Shown here: positions 45,728-54,497 of the stretch, piece by piece | Position numbering within the stretch: position 1 is the stretch's first letter | How the letters are laid out: every line of letters begins with the position of its first letter | Assembly (NCBI GenBank): GCA_016710965.1 | Contig: JADJTW010000014.1 | Coordinates: 45,975-109,974 of the forward strand | Reading direction: 5' to 3' | DNA length: 64,000 nucleotides | From: Flavobacteriales bacterium | GTDB taxonomy: Bacteria > Bacteroidota > Bacteroidia > Flavobacteriales_F > PHOS-HE28 | Position numbers and translations under genes: made by a program | Notes under the pieces: model-generated | Databases searched by the model: none | Told to the model about the DNA's origin: nothing | Seen by the model: only the letters and a program-made list of their open reading frames with translations

Positions 45728-47071
45728 ATGGCCAACTCACCCAAGGTCATCATCAAGGAGAACGGTCGCTCAGGCACGATCGACTATCACGACGGCACGA
45801 ACGCACTCTCCTTCCCTTGGGAATTCGGCGGCGGTGATACGGTAGCCATCGTGCAATGCGGGGGTGTGCAGCGCTGGGAGAAGCATCCCTGGGCGATCCC
45901 ACATCGGTCGACGATCTTACGCTTCGTGGCCGAGGAAGTGATCCGGCAGAAGGCGCCGAACTGCCGCGCGGAGATGAACGAGACGACGGGTGAGATCCTG
46001 CTGAGGCAAGTCACGCCGCTATCGCCACCGCACGGGGCTGCGAACGTCTCCTTCGTGCGTCGCTTCACGGCATTGAAGGCCAAGCTCGGCATCTTCGTGC
46101 TCATCGTTGCTCTGCTCTTCGGCGGCGTGATCTGGTTGAAGGACAAGCTCTTCTCCATCAACCCCGGCAAGGGCACGGCCGTAGGCTACTCGGTGCGAAC
46201 CGACAAGTACATCGCGACGCTCATTCAAACACTGGAGGCCTATACGCCTTCGCCCAACCGCAACCACGGCAACGACACGTACCGCTTCAGCATCTTCCTG
46301 GTGCCCTTGGATGGTTCGGCCACGAAGCTGGTCCCGATCGGTGCCGGGTTCTCCTCCTCCGCCATGAGCCTGGCGAAGATCCTCGGCAGCGATGGCAGCA
46401 CGCTCTGGTTCGATGTGCAGGGCATCGGCGGTGTGGACCTGAAGACCTTCGAGCTGCTCAAGCCGAGCGCGGTGCGCGACCCCTACGTTCCGCAGCCAGC
46501 ATCGCCCTTCGCGCCATCGGTGGGTGAATACCTGAGCGCGGGATATCATACAGGTCCGGGTAGTTGGCTGGGCCTTCACTCCGCTGCGGAGATCGAGGGC
46601 GAATTCGCGCCGAAGAAGTTCGTACGGCGCGTTGTGCGGCAGGAGGAAGCGAAGCAGTTGCGACGCTTCCACCATGGCACGTTGGACGCTCCTGTTGACG
46701 ACAAGTACCACCGCATCCTCTCCCTGACGCCGATCGGCGACACCGAATACCTGAACGCCGCATTCCTGCGCATGGACGACGCTTCGGAGCCACTACGCAT
46801 GACCGACCCCGACGGCGCATTGATGATCTACACCTCGGAGCCCGGTCTGAAAGGAAGGTTGATGGTGGCTCGCGTGGACACCGATGGCCGCATCATCTGG
46901 AAGGTGGATACCGGCATCGACCGCTTCAAGCTCGCGCAGGTCCTGCCGGGCAAGGACTCGTTCGCATTTGTGGGCACACGGCCGCGCGAAGAAGGCAAGG
47001 TGCCCGAGCCGCTGCTGGTGATCGTGGAGAATGCCACTGGCAGGATCGCTTCACATTCGCTGTGGCGCTGA
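45728..47071 (+). CDS. Membrane-anchored protein, possibly PA2928 family
   Basis: The 447-residue protein has a soluble N-terminal about 115 residues ('NGRSGTIDYHDGTNALSFPW') and one transmembrane helix ('KLGIFVLIVALLFGGVIWLKD', about 120-140). A large C-terminal domain with beta-propeller-like strands follows ('DGSTLWFDVQGIGGVDLKTF', 'LKGRLMVARVDTDGRIIWKV', 'ENATGRIASHSLWR'). The latter fits proteins annotated as PA2928 family, of unknown function, but this assignment is tentative. The large domain should face the periplasm. Confidence 0.6.
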   Translation: MANSPKVIIKENGRSGTIDYHDGTNALSFPWEFGGGDTVAIVQCGGVQRWEKHPWAIPHRSTILRFVAEEVIRQKAPNCRAEMNETTGEILLRQVTPLSPPHGAANVSFVRRFTALKAKLGIFVLIVALLFGGVIWLKDKLFSINPGKGTAVGYSVRTDKYIATLIQTLEAYTPSPNRNHGNDTYRFSIFLVPLDGSATKLVPIGAGFSSSAMSLAKILGSDGSTLWFDVQGIGGVDLKTFELLKPSAVRDPYVPQPASPFAPSVGEYLSAGYHTGPGSWLGLHSAAEIEGEFAPKKFVRRVVRQEEAKQLRRFHHGTLDAPVDDKYHRILSLTPIGDTEYLNAAFLRMDDASEPLRMTDPDGALMIYTSEPGLKGRLMVARVDTDGRIIWKVDTGIDRFKLAQVLPGKDSFAFVGTRPREEGKVPEPLLVIVENATGRIASHSLWR

Positions 47072-47087
47072 AGTTCGGTCCGCTCGC

Positions 47088-47095
47088 TAGGTTCG
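47088..47095 (+). promoter_or_regulatory. -7 box directly before the MFS gene
   Basis: TAGGTTCG ends 4 nt before the GTG start at 47100, consistent with a leaderless transcript. Confidence 0.35.
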
Positions 47096-47099
47096 CCGC

Positions 47100-48326
47100 G
47101 TGAGCGCCCTCGCCAAGGCCTATCGCTACTACATCAGCTCCTTCTCCGGTTTCAACCGCGAGATCTGGCTGCTCACGCTGGTCACCTTCGTGAACCGCGC
47201 CGGCACCATGGTGGTGCCCTTCCTCTCGCTCTACCTCACCAAGGACATGGGCCTTACCCTGGAGGAGGTAGGCTGGATCATGAGCTGCTTCGGCGCGGGC
47301 TCCGTGGTGGGCTCGTGGCTCGGTGGCAAGCTCACGGACAAGCTCGGCTTCTACGATGTGATGGTGGGCGCGCTGGTCACCTCCGCCTGCGCCTTCATCG
47401 GCCTGCGCTACCTGCACGGGTTCTGGCCCTTCGCGGTCGGCGTGTTCGTGCTCATGGTGTTCAGTGATGCTTACCGCCCGGCCATGTTCGTCGCCATCCG
47501 CAGCTATGCCACGCCCGAGCAACGTACGCGTGCCGTCACGCTCATCCGCCTGGCCATCAACCTCGGCTTCAGTTTGGGCCCTGCCATCGGCGGCTTCATC
47601 ATCATCACGTGGAGCTACGGTGGGCTCTTCTGGGTGGATGCCCTCACCTGCCTCGCGGCAGCAGGCCTCCTGTCGCTGGGCCTGCCGCGCGCGCAAGCCC
47701 ATGCAAGCAACAGCAAGGCGCGTTCCGGCGCTATCGGTTCTCCATACCGCGATAAGCCCTACCTCTTCTTCCTGCTCGTCGTCACGCTCATCAGCATCCC
47801 CTTCCTTCAGTACTTCAGCACGGTACCGCTCTTCTACAGCCATGCGCACGGCCTCAGCGAGGAGTACATCGGCATCCTTCTCGGCGCGAACGGCCTCATC
47901 ATCTTCCTGGTGGAGATGCCTTTGGTGAAGTATTGCGAGGAGCGCCGCTATGGCCTTCACGCCATCCTGCGCTTCAGCGTGCTGCTCTTCGCGGCCAGCT
48001 TCGCGGTGCTCAACCTCTTCCCCACCATCGGCTTCCTCTGGGTGGGCATGGCCCTGATGACCGTGGGCGAGATGCTCAACTTCCCCTTCATGAACCGATT
48101 CGCCTTCGATCGTGCGGAACGTGGTGCCACAGGTGCGTACATGGGCCTGTTCACCATCAGTTGGAGCGTGGCGCACATCATCGGGCATACGCTTGGCCTC
48201 AACCTCGTTGATGCCTTCGACTTCACGGCCACCTGGTGGGTGTTCACCGGCGTGCTGCTGGGCACCGTTGGCATGCTGTACCTGTTGGAACGCATGCTGA
48301 AGCGTGAAGCGGCCTTGCGCAACTAA
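47100..48326 (+). CDS. MFS transporter
   Basis: The 408-residue protein has twelve predicted helices. The MFS signature between helices 2 and 3 is 'GSVVGSWLGGKLTDKLGFYDV'. 'PEQRTRAVTLIRLAINLGFSLGPAIGGFI' is the usual drug-efflux-like helix 5 region. The start is GTG 47100. The substrate cannot be told; similar Bacteroidota proteins are annotated only as MFS transporters or multidrug efflux pumps. Confidence 0.9.
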   Translation: MSALAKAYRYYISSFSGFNREIWLLTLVTFVNRAGTMVVPFLSLYLTKDMGLTLEEVGWIMSCFGAGSVVGSWLGGKLTDKLGFYDVMVGALVTSACAFIGLRYLHGFWPFAVGVFVLMVFSDAYRPAMFVAIRSYATPEQRTRAVTLIRLAINLGFSLGPAIGGFIIITWSYGGLFWVDALTCLAAAGLLSLGLPRAQAHASNSKARSGAIGSPYRDKPYLFFLLVVTLISIPFLQYFSTVPLFYSHAHGLSEEYIGILLGANGLIIFLVEMPLVKYCEERRYGLHAILRFSVLLFAASFAVLNLFPTIGFLWVGMALMTVGEMLNFPFMNRFAFDRAERGATGAYMGLFTISWSVAHIIGHTLGLNLVDAFDFTATWWVFTGVLLGTVGMLYLLERMLKREAALRN

Positions 48327-48374
48327 CGCGCTTCGCGAAGATCACCGACCTTCGGTTCTCAACCCATAAGCGCG

Positions 48375-49492
48375 ATGCTATCCAAGGTCCTGCTCACCTG
48401 TGCCCTCGCAAGTGCGATCCTTCCCGCCTTCGCCCAATCGCCGCCCTGGGAGCGCCCGCTCATGCACGCGTGGAGCAGCGACGGCATCACCTTCAGCACG
48501 CCCACCATCTTCCAGGATTCATCCGGCGTGCCTTCCGTGATCCGCTGGAACGAGGACACGCTCATCTGCGCCTTCCAATTGTTCCGCCAGCCCATGGGTT
48601 CGCCCTCCTGGGACCGTGTGGCCGTCAAATTCTCGTACGACAACGGTGCTTCGTGGACCGCGCCAACGCCCATCGTGCTCGGCGATCGCCCAACGGCTAC
48701 CAGCGCCCCTTCGATCCCACTCTCGTGAAACTCGGCGGTGACAGCCTGCGCATCTACTTCTCCTCCAGTGAAGTACCGCCCACGGGTGGCCTCGATGCCA
48801 CGGTGAACACTTACTCCGCCGTGGGCACCGATGGCGTCAACTGGACCTTCGAGCCCGGCGCGCGCGTAGACCATGCCACCCTGCCCATCATCGACCCCGC
48901 CGTTATCCGCTTCGGCCCTGGCTGGCACTATTCCGCTCCGAAAGGCGCGCCGCAGGATGGCGCTCATCATTACCTCTCGCCCAATGGCATCGACTTCAAC
49001 CAGGTGCCCGACATCCCCAGCGACCCCCTGCACAACTGGACCGGCAACTTCATGATCGAGAGCCCCACGGAGCTGCGCTTCTACGGCGGTGGCGCCAACG
49101 GCATCTGGTACAACCACTCGCCCAACGGCGGCCAGTGGAACGGCTACGTGAGCACCAATTTGCAGGGCGGCGATCCCAGCGCGCTGAAGGTGGCGCCGGG
49201 CAACTACTTGATCGTGTACGTGGGGCAGCCCTACACCCTGGGTGTCGCTGATGCGCAGAGCGATCAAGGCCTGCGCGTATATCCGGTGCCCGCTGCCGAT
49301 CGCGTTCGTATCGAATGGCCGGGGCATGCGATCACCAGTTGCACCGTGCATGCGTTGGATGGAACGTTGGCGGGGAATGCGGTCGTCGACGATGGAAGCA
49401 TCGATCTCGAGGGCCTGCCGAGCGATGCCTACCTGTTGCGCGTTCGCGACCGCGATGGCAGGAGCGCCCAGGTGCGGGTGGTGAAGGAATAG
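48375..49492 (+). pseudogene. Secreted sialidase-like/BNR protein with T9SS tail, one frameshift
   Basis: A signal peptide (MLSKVLLTCALASAILPAFA) is followed by beta-propeller-like sequence ('WSSDGITFSTPTIFQDSSG', 'VKFSYDNGASWTAPTPIV'). The first frame ends at TGA 48726-48728. The same protein continues one frame over from 'NGYQRPFDPTLVKLGGD' and ends with a T9SS type A domain ('LRVYPVPAADRVRIEWPG...AYLLRVRDRDGRSAQVRVVKE'). A single C is missing from the C-run at 48689-48691. Restoring it gives 372 residues. The repeats suggest a BNR/sialidase-like or glycosidase fold; the substrate is unknown. Confidence 0.8.
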
Positions 49493-49720
49493 CGATGTTG
49501 GACCGCACAGGACGATCATCTCCGAGCTACGTGAACAGAAGGAGCATGGCCAAACGTTCACGAGCATGCACCGATGGTCTCCGCGCCTGAACCCCGACCG
49601 ATGATGCGTGTACTGCGGAGCATGCGCTCGCCGCTCTTGATGCTCGCCGTTCTGCTGACGATCCACGCGCCGGCCTCGCTAACGGATCCTCGCTGTACGC
49701 GAAACGCTCAGCACCGAGCC

Positions 49721-50410
49721 ATGAGGCACGTTCTCCTGCTGCCCACCGTCATGTTGGCCGGATGCACGAGCCTGACAGACACGTCGATCGCACAAGACGC
49801 CCCTTGTGAAGCCGTGCCCGCCGCCTTCGTGGAGCACGTAAGCCTTGTGCTCTCCGACACCACCGGCCGCTTCTTCAACGACTACCCCATGCCCACGCCG
49901 CTCACCTGCGAACTGCTGGCGATGATGCAGGAAGCACTGAAGGACGACAGCGTGCGCTACCACTTCGAGCACCTGCATCAGCGCTTCGGTGACCCGAGGG
50001 CGAACGCCGCGTTCACCTACATCAAGCGGCATGTCCATTTCCAACTGGCCATGGCGCTGGCCACGCATTGGAACCCCGATACACGGATCGAAGCGATCAG
50101 GGCCGTGCATGAATACCGCCGCATCCGGCCGATGGTGTGCGCCACCAAGGAGCACTACGCGCAACTGGAGGAGCAGGACCGTGCCGCCGTGCGCTACTTC
50201 ATCCGCGTACTGCAAACCACGCCGTTATTCATCGCTGGCAGCGAGAACTCCACGATCCATGGGGTCTATATCATGGAGGTCATGCGTACGCTGGACCTCT
50301 TCACAGGACAAACACACAACCCGCATGGCGATATGCGCCGTGCGTTGGACATGCCCGATCCACGTTTTCAACAAGCCCTGGTCGATTGGCGCAACTGGCT
50401 CGGGCAATGA
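49721..50410 (+). CDS. Putative lipoprotein, hypothetical
   Basis: The 229-residue protein starts at ATG 49721 (MRHVLLLPTVMLAGCTSL), which gives a clean lipobox LAGC. An upstream in-frame start at 49601 would add a second hydrophobic stretch and is less likely. The mature protein is mainly helical ('SVRYHFEHLHQRFGDPRANA', 'ATKEHYAQLEEQDRAAVRYF'). No family recognised. It overlaps the next gene by 4 nt (ATGA). The preceding 49493-49720 shows nothing definite. Confidence 0.65.
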   Translation: MRHVLLLPTVMLAGCTSLTDTSIAQDAPCEAVPAAFVEHVSLVLSDTTGRFFNDYPMPTPLTCELLAMMQEALKDDSVRYHFEHLHQRFGDPRANAAFTYIKRHVHFQLAMALATHWNPDTRIEAIRAVHEYRRIRPMVCATKEHYAQLEEQDRAAVRYFIRVLQTTPLFIAGSENSTIHGVYIMEVMRTLDLFTGQTHNPHGDMRRALDMPDPRFQQALVDWRNWLGQ

Positions 50411-50904
50411 GGCTCTTGTTGCTCTGCCTGCTCTTGTTCCCATTGGCCGCTCCAGCCCAGGATGCGAAGCGTTTCCAGCGTGCCCTCAACTCCGGCAACG
50501 AACGCACCCTGGACCGATGGATGAAGCACGAGATCCACCGCGTGCGCAAGGGACAACTGGTCACGGCTTCTTCCGGCAGCTACACGGTACATCACAGCAT
50601 GCATGACAACCTCGTCGATTTCCTACGCCGGCAACCCGGTGTGGAGGATGCCGCGTGGGACAAGTGCGTGAACAAGATCCTGCTATGGCCTGGCCACAGT
50701 ACGATCGGCATGCGCTGGCGTGCAGGTGATGTGCTCCGCGAGCGATGCTGGACCGTGCAGGAAGGCAGACCCGGCACCATCAAGATCTTCGGCTGGCACG
50801 CGCGCCTGCGCAAGAGCCGTGAGCAGCTGAAGTACACAAGTGCGCGGAGGTGCGAGGGATTCGTGGAGGAGCAGAAGAGGTTGTGCGTGAAGCGCGCACC
50901 CTGA
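50407..50904 (+). CDS. Secreted hypothetical protein
   Basis: The 165-residue protein has a signal peptide (MRLLLLCLLLFPLAAPAQ) and a basic, Arg/Lys-rich mature part ('RTLDRWMKHEIHRVRKGQLV'). Four cysteines ('DKCVNKIL', 'ERCWTVQ', 'RRCEGFVEEQKRLCVKR') could make two disulfides. No known family recognised. It is translationally coupled to the lipoprotein gene upstream, suggesting a joint role. Confidence 0.65.
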   Translation: MRLLLLCLLLFPLAAPAQDAKRFQRALNSGNERTLDRWMKHEIHRVRKGQLVTASSGSYTVHHSMHDNLVDFLRRQPGVEDAAWDKCVNKILLWPGHSTIGMRWRAGDVLRERCWTVQEGRPGTIKIFGWHARLRKSREQLKYTSARRCEGFVEEQKRLCVKRAP

Positions 50905-50920
50905 GCCATCCATGAACGGA

Positions 50921-50950
50921 TAGGGCCTCCACGCGATGCGGGAGGCCCTA
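50921..50950. terminator. Bidirectional terminator hairpin
   Basis: TAGGGCCTCC (50921-50930) and GGAGGCCCTA (50941-50950) form a perfect 10-bp stem with a 10-nt loop. It lies between convergent genes ending at 50904 (+) and 50967 (-). Confidence 0.75.
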
Positions 50951-50966
50951 TACCCTCATCGGGTGC

Positions 50967-51788
50967 TCAGCCCTTCACCGCTTCGACCACCCAAGCGCTC
51001 AGCGGCACCTGCAATTCCGCGAAGCCGAACTCCGCAGCGAGATTGGCGGCGAGCATCTCGCGCATGGCGGGCAGCGCATAGGGGTCGCGATCCATGATGG
51101 CGGTGTGGATGGGCGAGCCTTCAAGCAGGCCGCGCGCTGCAGCAATGGCCGTAGCGGCATGGCCCGTGAGCGCGGCCAGGCCCATCTTGATCCGCTCGAA
51201 GCCGGATTCCAGCACCTCCTCACGGATCAGCTCGCGATCATGGTAGGCGAAGGGCACGGTATAGAAGGCTGGCGTATCCAAGGGGAAGAACTCGGAGACC
51301 ACACGCTGCGTGATACGCGCGGCCGGGTTCGCCTCCAACCTCCCCCACGATGTGATGAGCAGGCGACCGCCTGGCTTCAGCACGCGCAACGCTTCGCGAT
51401 AGGCCTCCACGCGGTCGCTGTAGAACATCACGCCGAACTGCGCCACCACCAGGTCGAAGCTCGCATCGGGGTACGGAAGGGCGACGGCATCCACGGTGTT
51501 CCATTCCACGCGCGGGTCGGCGATGGCACGCTGCGCGAAGAGCAGCATGGCGGGATTCACGTCGGTGGCCACGATGCGCGCAGCGGGATCCAGGCGATGG
51601 GTGATATGGCGCGTGAGGCGGCCGGTGCCGCAGGCGAGCTCCAGTACGTTGGCTGGTGCCAGTTCCGCGATGCGCTCGCCCAGGTGCTGTGCGAAGGGTT
51701 CGAAGAACAGGGGTCCCAAGCCGCTGTCGTAGTGCTGGGGGATGCTGCCTGAGAAGGCAGTGTTCACGGGGGCTTTCAACGTCTGCAT
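50967..51788 (-). CDS. Class I SAM-dependent methyltransferase (UbiE-like)
   Basis: The 273-residue protein starts at ATG 51788 (MQTLKAPVNTAFSGSIPQHYD); the longer frame upstream contains the terminator and is unlikely. Rossmann motifs: 'VLELACGTGRLTRHI' (SAM-binding motif I), 'IVATDVNPAML' (acidic ribose ligand), 'ALPYPDASFDLVVAQFGVMF' and 'LKPGGRLLITSWG'. The substrate is not determinable. An AraC-type regulator lies 86 nt upstream on the same strand and may control it. Confidence 0.88.
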   Translation of the reverse strand: MQTLKAPVNTAFSGSIPQHYDSGLGPLFFEPFAQHLGERIAELAPANVLELACGTGRLTRHITHRLDPAARIVATDVNPAMLLFAQRAIADPRVEWNTVDAVALPYPDASFDLVVAQFGVMFYSDRVEAYREALRVLKPGGRLLITSWGRLEANPAARITQRVVSEFFPLDTPAFYTVPFAYHDRELIREEVLESGFERIKMGLAALTGHAATAIAAARGLLEGSPIHTAIMDRDPYALPAMREMLAANLAAEFGFAELQVPLSAWVVEAVKG

Positions 51789-51806
51789 GAGTGTGTGTTG
51801 TTTGTG

Positions 51807-51820
51807 GGGACAAAAGTCCC
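51807..51820. promoter_or_regulatory. GGGAC-AAAA-GTCCC hairpin before the methyltransferase gene
   Basis: A perfect 5-bp palindrome with an AAAA loop lies 18 nt upstream of the methyltransferase ATG. It contains ACTTTTG on the coding strand, close to the -7 consensus. It could be an operator or the promoter core. Confidence 0.3.
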
Positions 51821-51827
51821 GGCACAT

Positions 51828-51855
51828 GAGCGGGCGGTGTTTTTCCGCCCGGCTC
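51828..51855 (-). terminator. Terminator after the AraC-type regulator gene
   Basis: GAGCGGGCGG (51828-51837) pairs with CCGCCC-G-GCTC (51845-51855) with one bulged base and a TGTTTTT loop, 19 nt past the regulator stop. There is no long T-run directly after it. Confidence 0.55.
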
Positions 51856-51874
51856 AACGATCGTGCTCAGCGGC

Positions 51875-52738
51875 TCAGTGCGCCAGAACGCCGCGCAGCG
51901 ATGCGGGTGTCGCGCCGAATTCCTCCTTGAAGGCGCGGCTAAAGTGCGATAGGTTCTCGAAGCCGCACTGGAAGGCCACCTCGCTTACCTGCAGATCGCC
52001 CTTAGCCAGCAGGGCGCGCGCGCGTTCCAAACGGCGGTGGCGTATCCACCGGCCCGGCGGCATGCCGAAGAGCTCCTGCACGTCGCGCTTGAAGGCGGCG
52101 AGGCTGCGGCCGCTGAGCCGTGCCAAGTCCTCCAGTTCCAGGTTGTAGCTGTAGTTGTCCTCCATCACGCGACGCACGCGCTCCAGCACGGGCGCATTCA
52201 GCAAAGAGCAGAAGTAAGCGAGCAGGTCAGCGTTCTCCGGATCGTTCACCACGGAAAGCAGCAGTTCGCGGAACTTCAGGCGCACCAATTCGGGTTGCGC
52301 GGCGCGCGGCTCCTGGAAATGAGCCAGCATGCCTTGGAAGAATGCCTGGAGCACCCGGCCGGTGTTCACACGGACCACATTCGGAACCGCGCGTTGCTCC
52401 TTGTCGCGTTCGAAACCGATCGACCGCAAGGTCTCGCAGATGAATTCGTCGCTCACGAAGAAGAGCACCACGCACGAAGGATGATCCAGGTATTGCTGAA
52501 GCAGCGTGGCTCCCTTGCGCACGAAGGCCGTTTCACCCGCGTGCAGCAGCACTTCCTCCTCCAGGCTGTACCAGCCCTTGCGCCCCTCGAGCATGTGAAC
52601 GAAGAAGTTCTCGTGGCTCCACAGGTCCTCCAGCGGCCGCTCCAATGGGCAATTGAATTCCGTGAGCAGCTGGTCGTCGCAGCTCAGCTGGCGGAAGACC
52701 ACGGTATCGCTCTGGACCTTGTCGAGGATGTTGAACAT
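51875..52738 (-). CDS. AraC family transcriptional regulator
   Basis: The 287-residue protein starts at ATG 52738 (MFNILDKVQSDTVVFRQLS). An N-terminal cupin-like sensor (about 20-130, 'WYSLEEEVLLHAGETAFVRKGA') is followed by a helical linker. The C-terminal double HTH (about 185-285) has 'LEDLARLSGRSLAAFKRDVQELFG' and 'VSEVAFQCGFENLSHFSRAFKEEFG'. It probably responds to a small molecule, with the downstream methyltransferase as a candidate target. A possible -7 box TAATTTCG lies about 40 nt upstream. Confidence 0.92.
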   Translation of the reverse strand: MFNILDKVQSDTVVFRQLSCDDQLLTEFNCPLERPLEDLWSHENFFVHMLEGRKGWYSLEEEVLLHAGETAFVRKGATLLQQYLDHPSCVVLFFVSDEFICETLRSIGFERDKEQRAVPNVVRVNTGRVLQAFFQGMLAHFQEPRAAQPELVRLKFRELLLSVVNDPENADLLAYFCSLLNAPVLERVRRVMEDNYSYNLELEDLARLSGRSLAAFKRDVQELFGMPPGRWIRHRRLERARALLAKGDLQVSEVAFQCGFENLSHFSRAFKEEFGATPASLRGVLAH

Positions 52739-52872
52739 GGCGCTGGGGCGTAGGCGGACGTACCGGCGTTGCGTGATCGCGAAATTAGATGCGCTGCGCG
52801 GATCCCACATCCCCGCGCTCCGCTGCGCCGTTCGAATCCTTCGCCCCCTGCGGGACACCGACGCCTGGCCGA

Positions 52873-53433
52873 TCAGCGTAACGGCAGGACCTCTCCTTCC
52901 TTCACCTGCGCCACCTTCACCACCGCGAGCAAGCGTGTATCGGCATCGTACTGAACACGGACGCTCGTAAGCCAGACCGCACCATCGCGCTCCGTGCGCA
53001 GGACGAAGACCTGGCTTGAGATCTCGGGCATCACAACAAGGGGTGTTCCGCCGCGCCCGCCGTAGCCCCAATGCACCACCGGGACCATGCCATGGCCCCA
53101 CATCAGTTGCTGCGCGCGGATGCCTTTCTCCAATTCCTCCGGAGTGAGTTCCTGTTCCACGGTGAAGGCGCGCACATCGCGCGGGCCGTGGTAGTTGGCG
53201 GCGTGCAGTAAGGTGGTGCCCGCCAGGCATTGCACACCCCGGGTGCATGTGCCGTTGCTGCTCGGCTCATCATCCGTGCCTTCAGAGGTGCCACGTATGC
53301 TGATGTCATGGATCCCGTCGCCGTTCACGTCCAGCCAGCCTTCCGTAGGGAACCGGCACGGGTCCACATCACCCGGTTGGGCGCGGAGCAGCACGCTCAG
53401 TGCGACACCGAAGAACAAGAGCGCGGTCCTCAT
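52873..53433 (-). CDS. Secreted hypothetical protein
   Basis: The 186-residue protein has a signal peptide (MRTALLFFGVALSVLLRAQ). 'EGWLDVNGDGIHDISIRGTS' resembles an FG-GAP/Ca-binding 'D-x-[DN]-G-D-G' loop. 'CTRGVQCLAGT' may form a disulfide. It overlaps the stop/start of the gene upstream (53430-53433), so the two are a coupled pair. No family recognised. Confidence 0.65.
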   Translation of the reverse strand: MRTALLFFGVALSVLLRAQPGDVDPCRFPTEGWLDVNGDGIHDISIRGTSEGTDDEPSSNGTCTRGVQCLAGTTLLHAANYHGPRDVRAFTVEQELTPEELEKGIRAQQLMWGHGMVPVVHWGYGGRGGTPLVVMPEISSQVFVLRTERDGAVWLTSVRVQYDADTRLLAVVKVAQVKEGEVLPLR

Positions 53434-53948
53434 CGTCGACGCAAAGGAATATCGATGGGTGCATAGGATGGTTCGTCGCCATAGGTGGAGTAGAACACCT
53501 CATCAAACCGATCGCATAACGGATAGCCCCGCTCAAGGGTCAGGGGTACTACCATCTGCCGATACACATTGCGATGTTCCCAGGACCGCTCATCCTGCAC
53601 CAAAATGGAACAACCGCGCAGGTCCAGGTGATGCCCGATGACGAGCACGTAGTTATCCTGTGCGAACGGAAAGAGGCGTTGCTGGCCGCGTTGCGGCCGA
53701 TGGTTCACGCCCGGTGTGTTGAACGCCTTTCCATCCGTGTTGCGGAAGAAGATCGGATACGGTCTGCCACCGTAGGTCAAGGGTACGTTGTTCGTGTCCA
53801 GCACGGTGATGCGCAGTCCATCCACCACGGTCGTATCACCCGGCGCGTGAGGCCGCACCACGAGAATGGCAGCATTGTCATAGCCGCAATGCTGGGCCAT
53901 GACGTCCGGCAGGGAGCAGCAGGACAGGAAGAGCAGGATCATGCGCAT
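53430..53948 (-). CDS. Secreted hypothetical protein
   Basis: The 172-residue protein starts at ATG 53948 (MRMILLFLSCCSLPDVMAQ), a signal peptide. The mature part is beta-rich ('ILVVRPHAPGDTTVVDGLRI', 'DNYVLVIGHHLDLRGCSILV') with several cysteines. It could be a small exported beta-sandwich. It is translationally coupled to the gene at 52873. No family recognised. Confidence 0.65.
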   Translation of the reverse strand: MRMILLFLSCCSLPDVMAQHCGYDNAAILVVRPHAPGDTTVVDGLRITVLDTNNVPLTYGGRPYPIFFRNTDGKAFNTPGVNHRPQRGQQRLFPFAQDNYVLVIGHHLDLRGCSILVQDERSWEHRNVYRQMVVPLTLERGYPLCDRFDEVFYSTYGDEPSYAPIDIPLRRR

Positions 53949-54066
53949 GCCCACCGGTACTCCGAAAGTGGCCCATGGTTCGATCGCATTGCTCTGGACC
54001 GCACGCGGAACAACCGATACTCATAAGGTCCTGATCGCTACATTCACCTTTCCAAAACCGCTGGTC

Positions 54067-54486
54067 ATGAAGGACCTCATGCTCGTACTGCATTTCATCG
54101 GCCTGGCCATGGGCCTTGGCACCAGCTTCGGTTTCATGTTCCTGGGCATCGCCTCCTCGCGGATGGAGCCGGAGAAAGGACGCGCATTCATGGTGAATGC
54201 GCTCGCGCTAAGCACCATGGGGCATGTCGGACTGGCGCTGCTGCTCGTGTCCGGAATCTATCTGCTATGGCCCTTCCTGCCCGCACTTGGCGACATGCCA
54301 CTGCTTCAGGCGAAGCTCGCATTGTTCGTGTTGCTTGGCGCGCTCATCGGGATCATCTCCGGCAAGGCGCGCAAGGCCCGTTCGGGGGATCCCGAGGCAC
54401 AGCTGAAGGCCATCGCGCCACTTGGCCGGCTCAGTCTGCTCACCACTCTGGCAATCGTGGTGCTCGCCGTGCTCAACTTCCATTGA
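54067..54486 (+). CDS. Four-helix integral membrane protein
   Basis: The 139-residue protein starts at ATG 54067 (MKDLMLVLHFIGLAMGLGTS). It has four hydrophobic helices with intramembrane histidines ('VLHFIGLAMG', 'TMGHVGLALLLVSGIYLLWP'), a pattern shared with DUF2269/CopD-like and haem-b-like membrane proteins. Function is unknown. The neighbour 11 nt downstream is also a membrane protein, so this is probably a two-gene operon. Confidence 0.7.
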   Translation: MKDLMLVLHFIGLAMGLGTSFGFMFLGIASSRMEPEKGRAFMVNALALSTMGHVGLALLLVSGIYLLWPFLPALGDMPLLQAKLALFVLLGALIGIISGKARKARSGDPEAQLKAIAPLGRLSLLTTLAIVVLAVLNFH

Positions 54487-54497
54487 ACCCTCGCACC

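Noticed and set aside
52795..52860. tRNA suggested by GTTCGAATCC-like sequence
   Set aside because: The flanking bases do not pair as a T-arm and no acceptor or anticodon stem forms.
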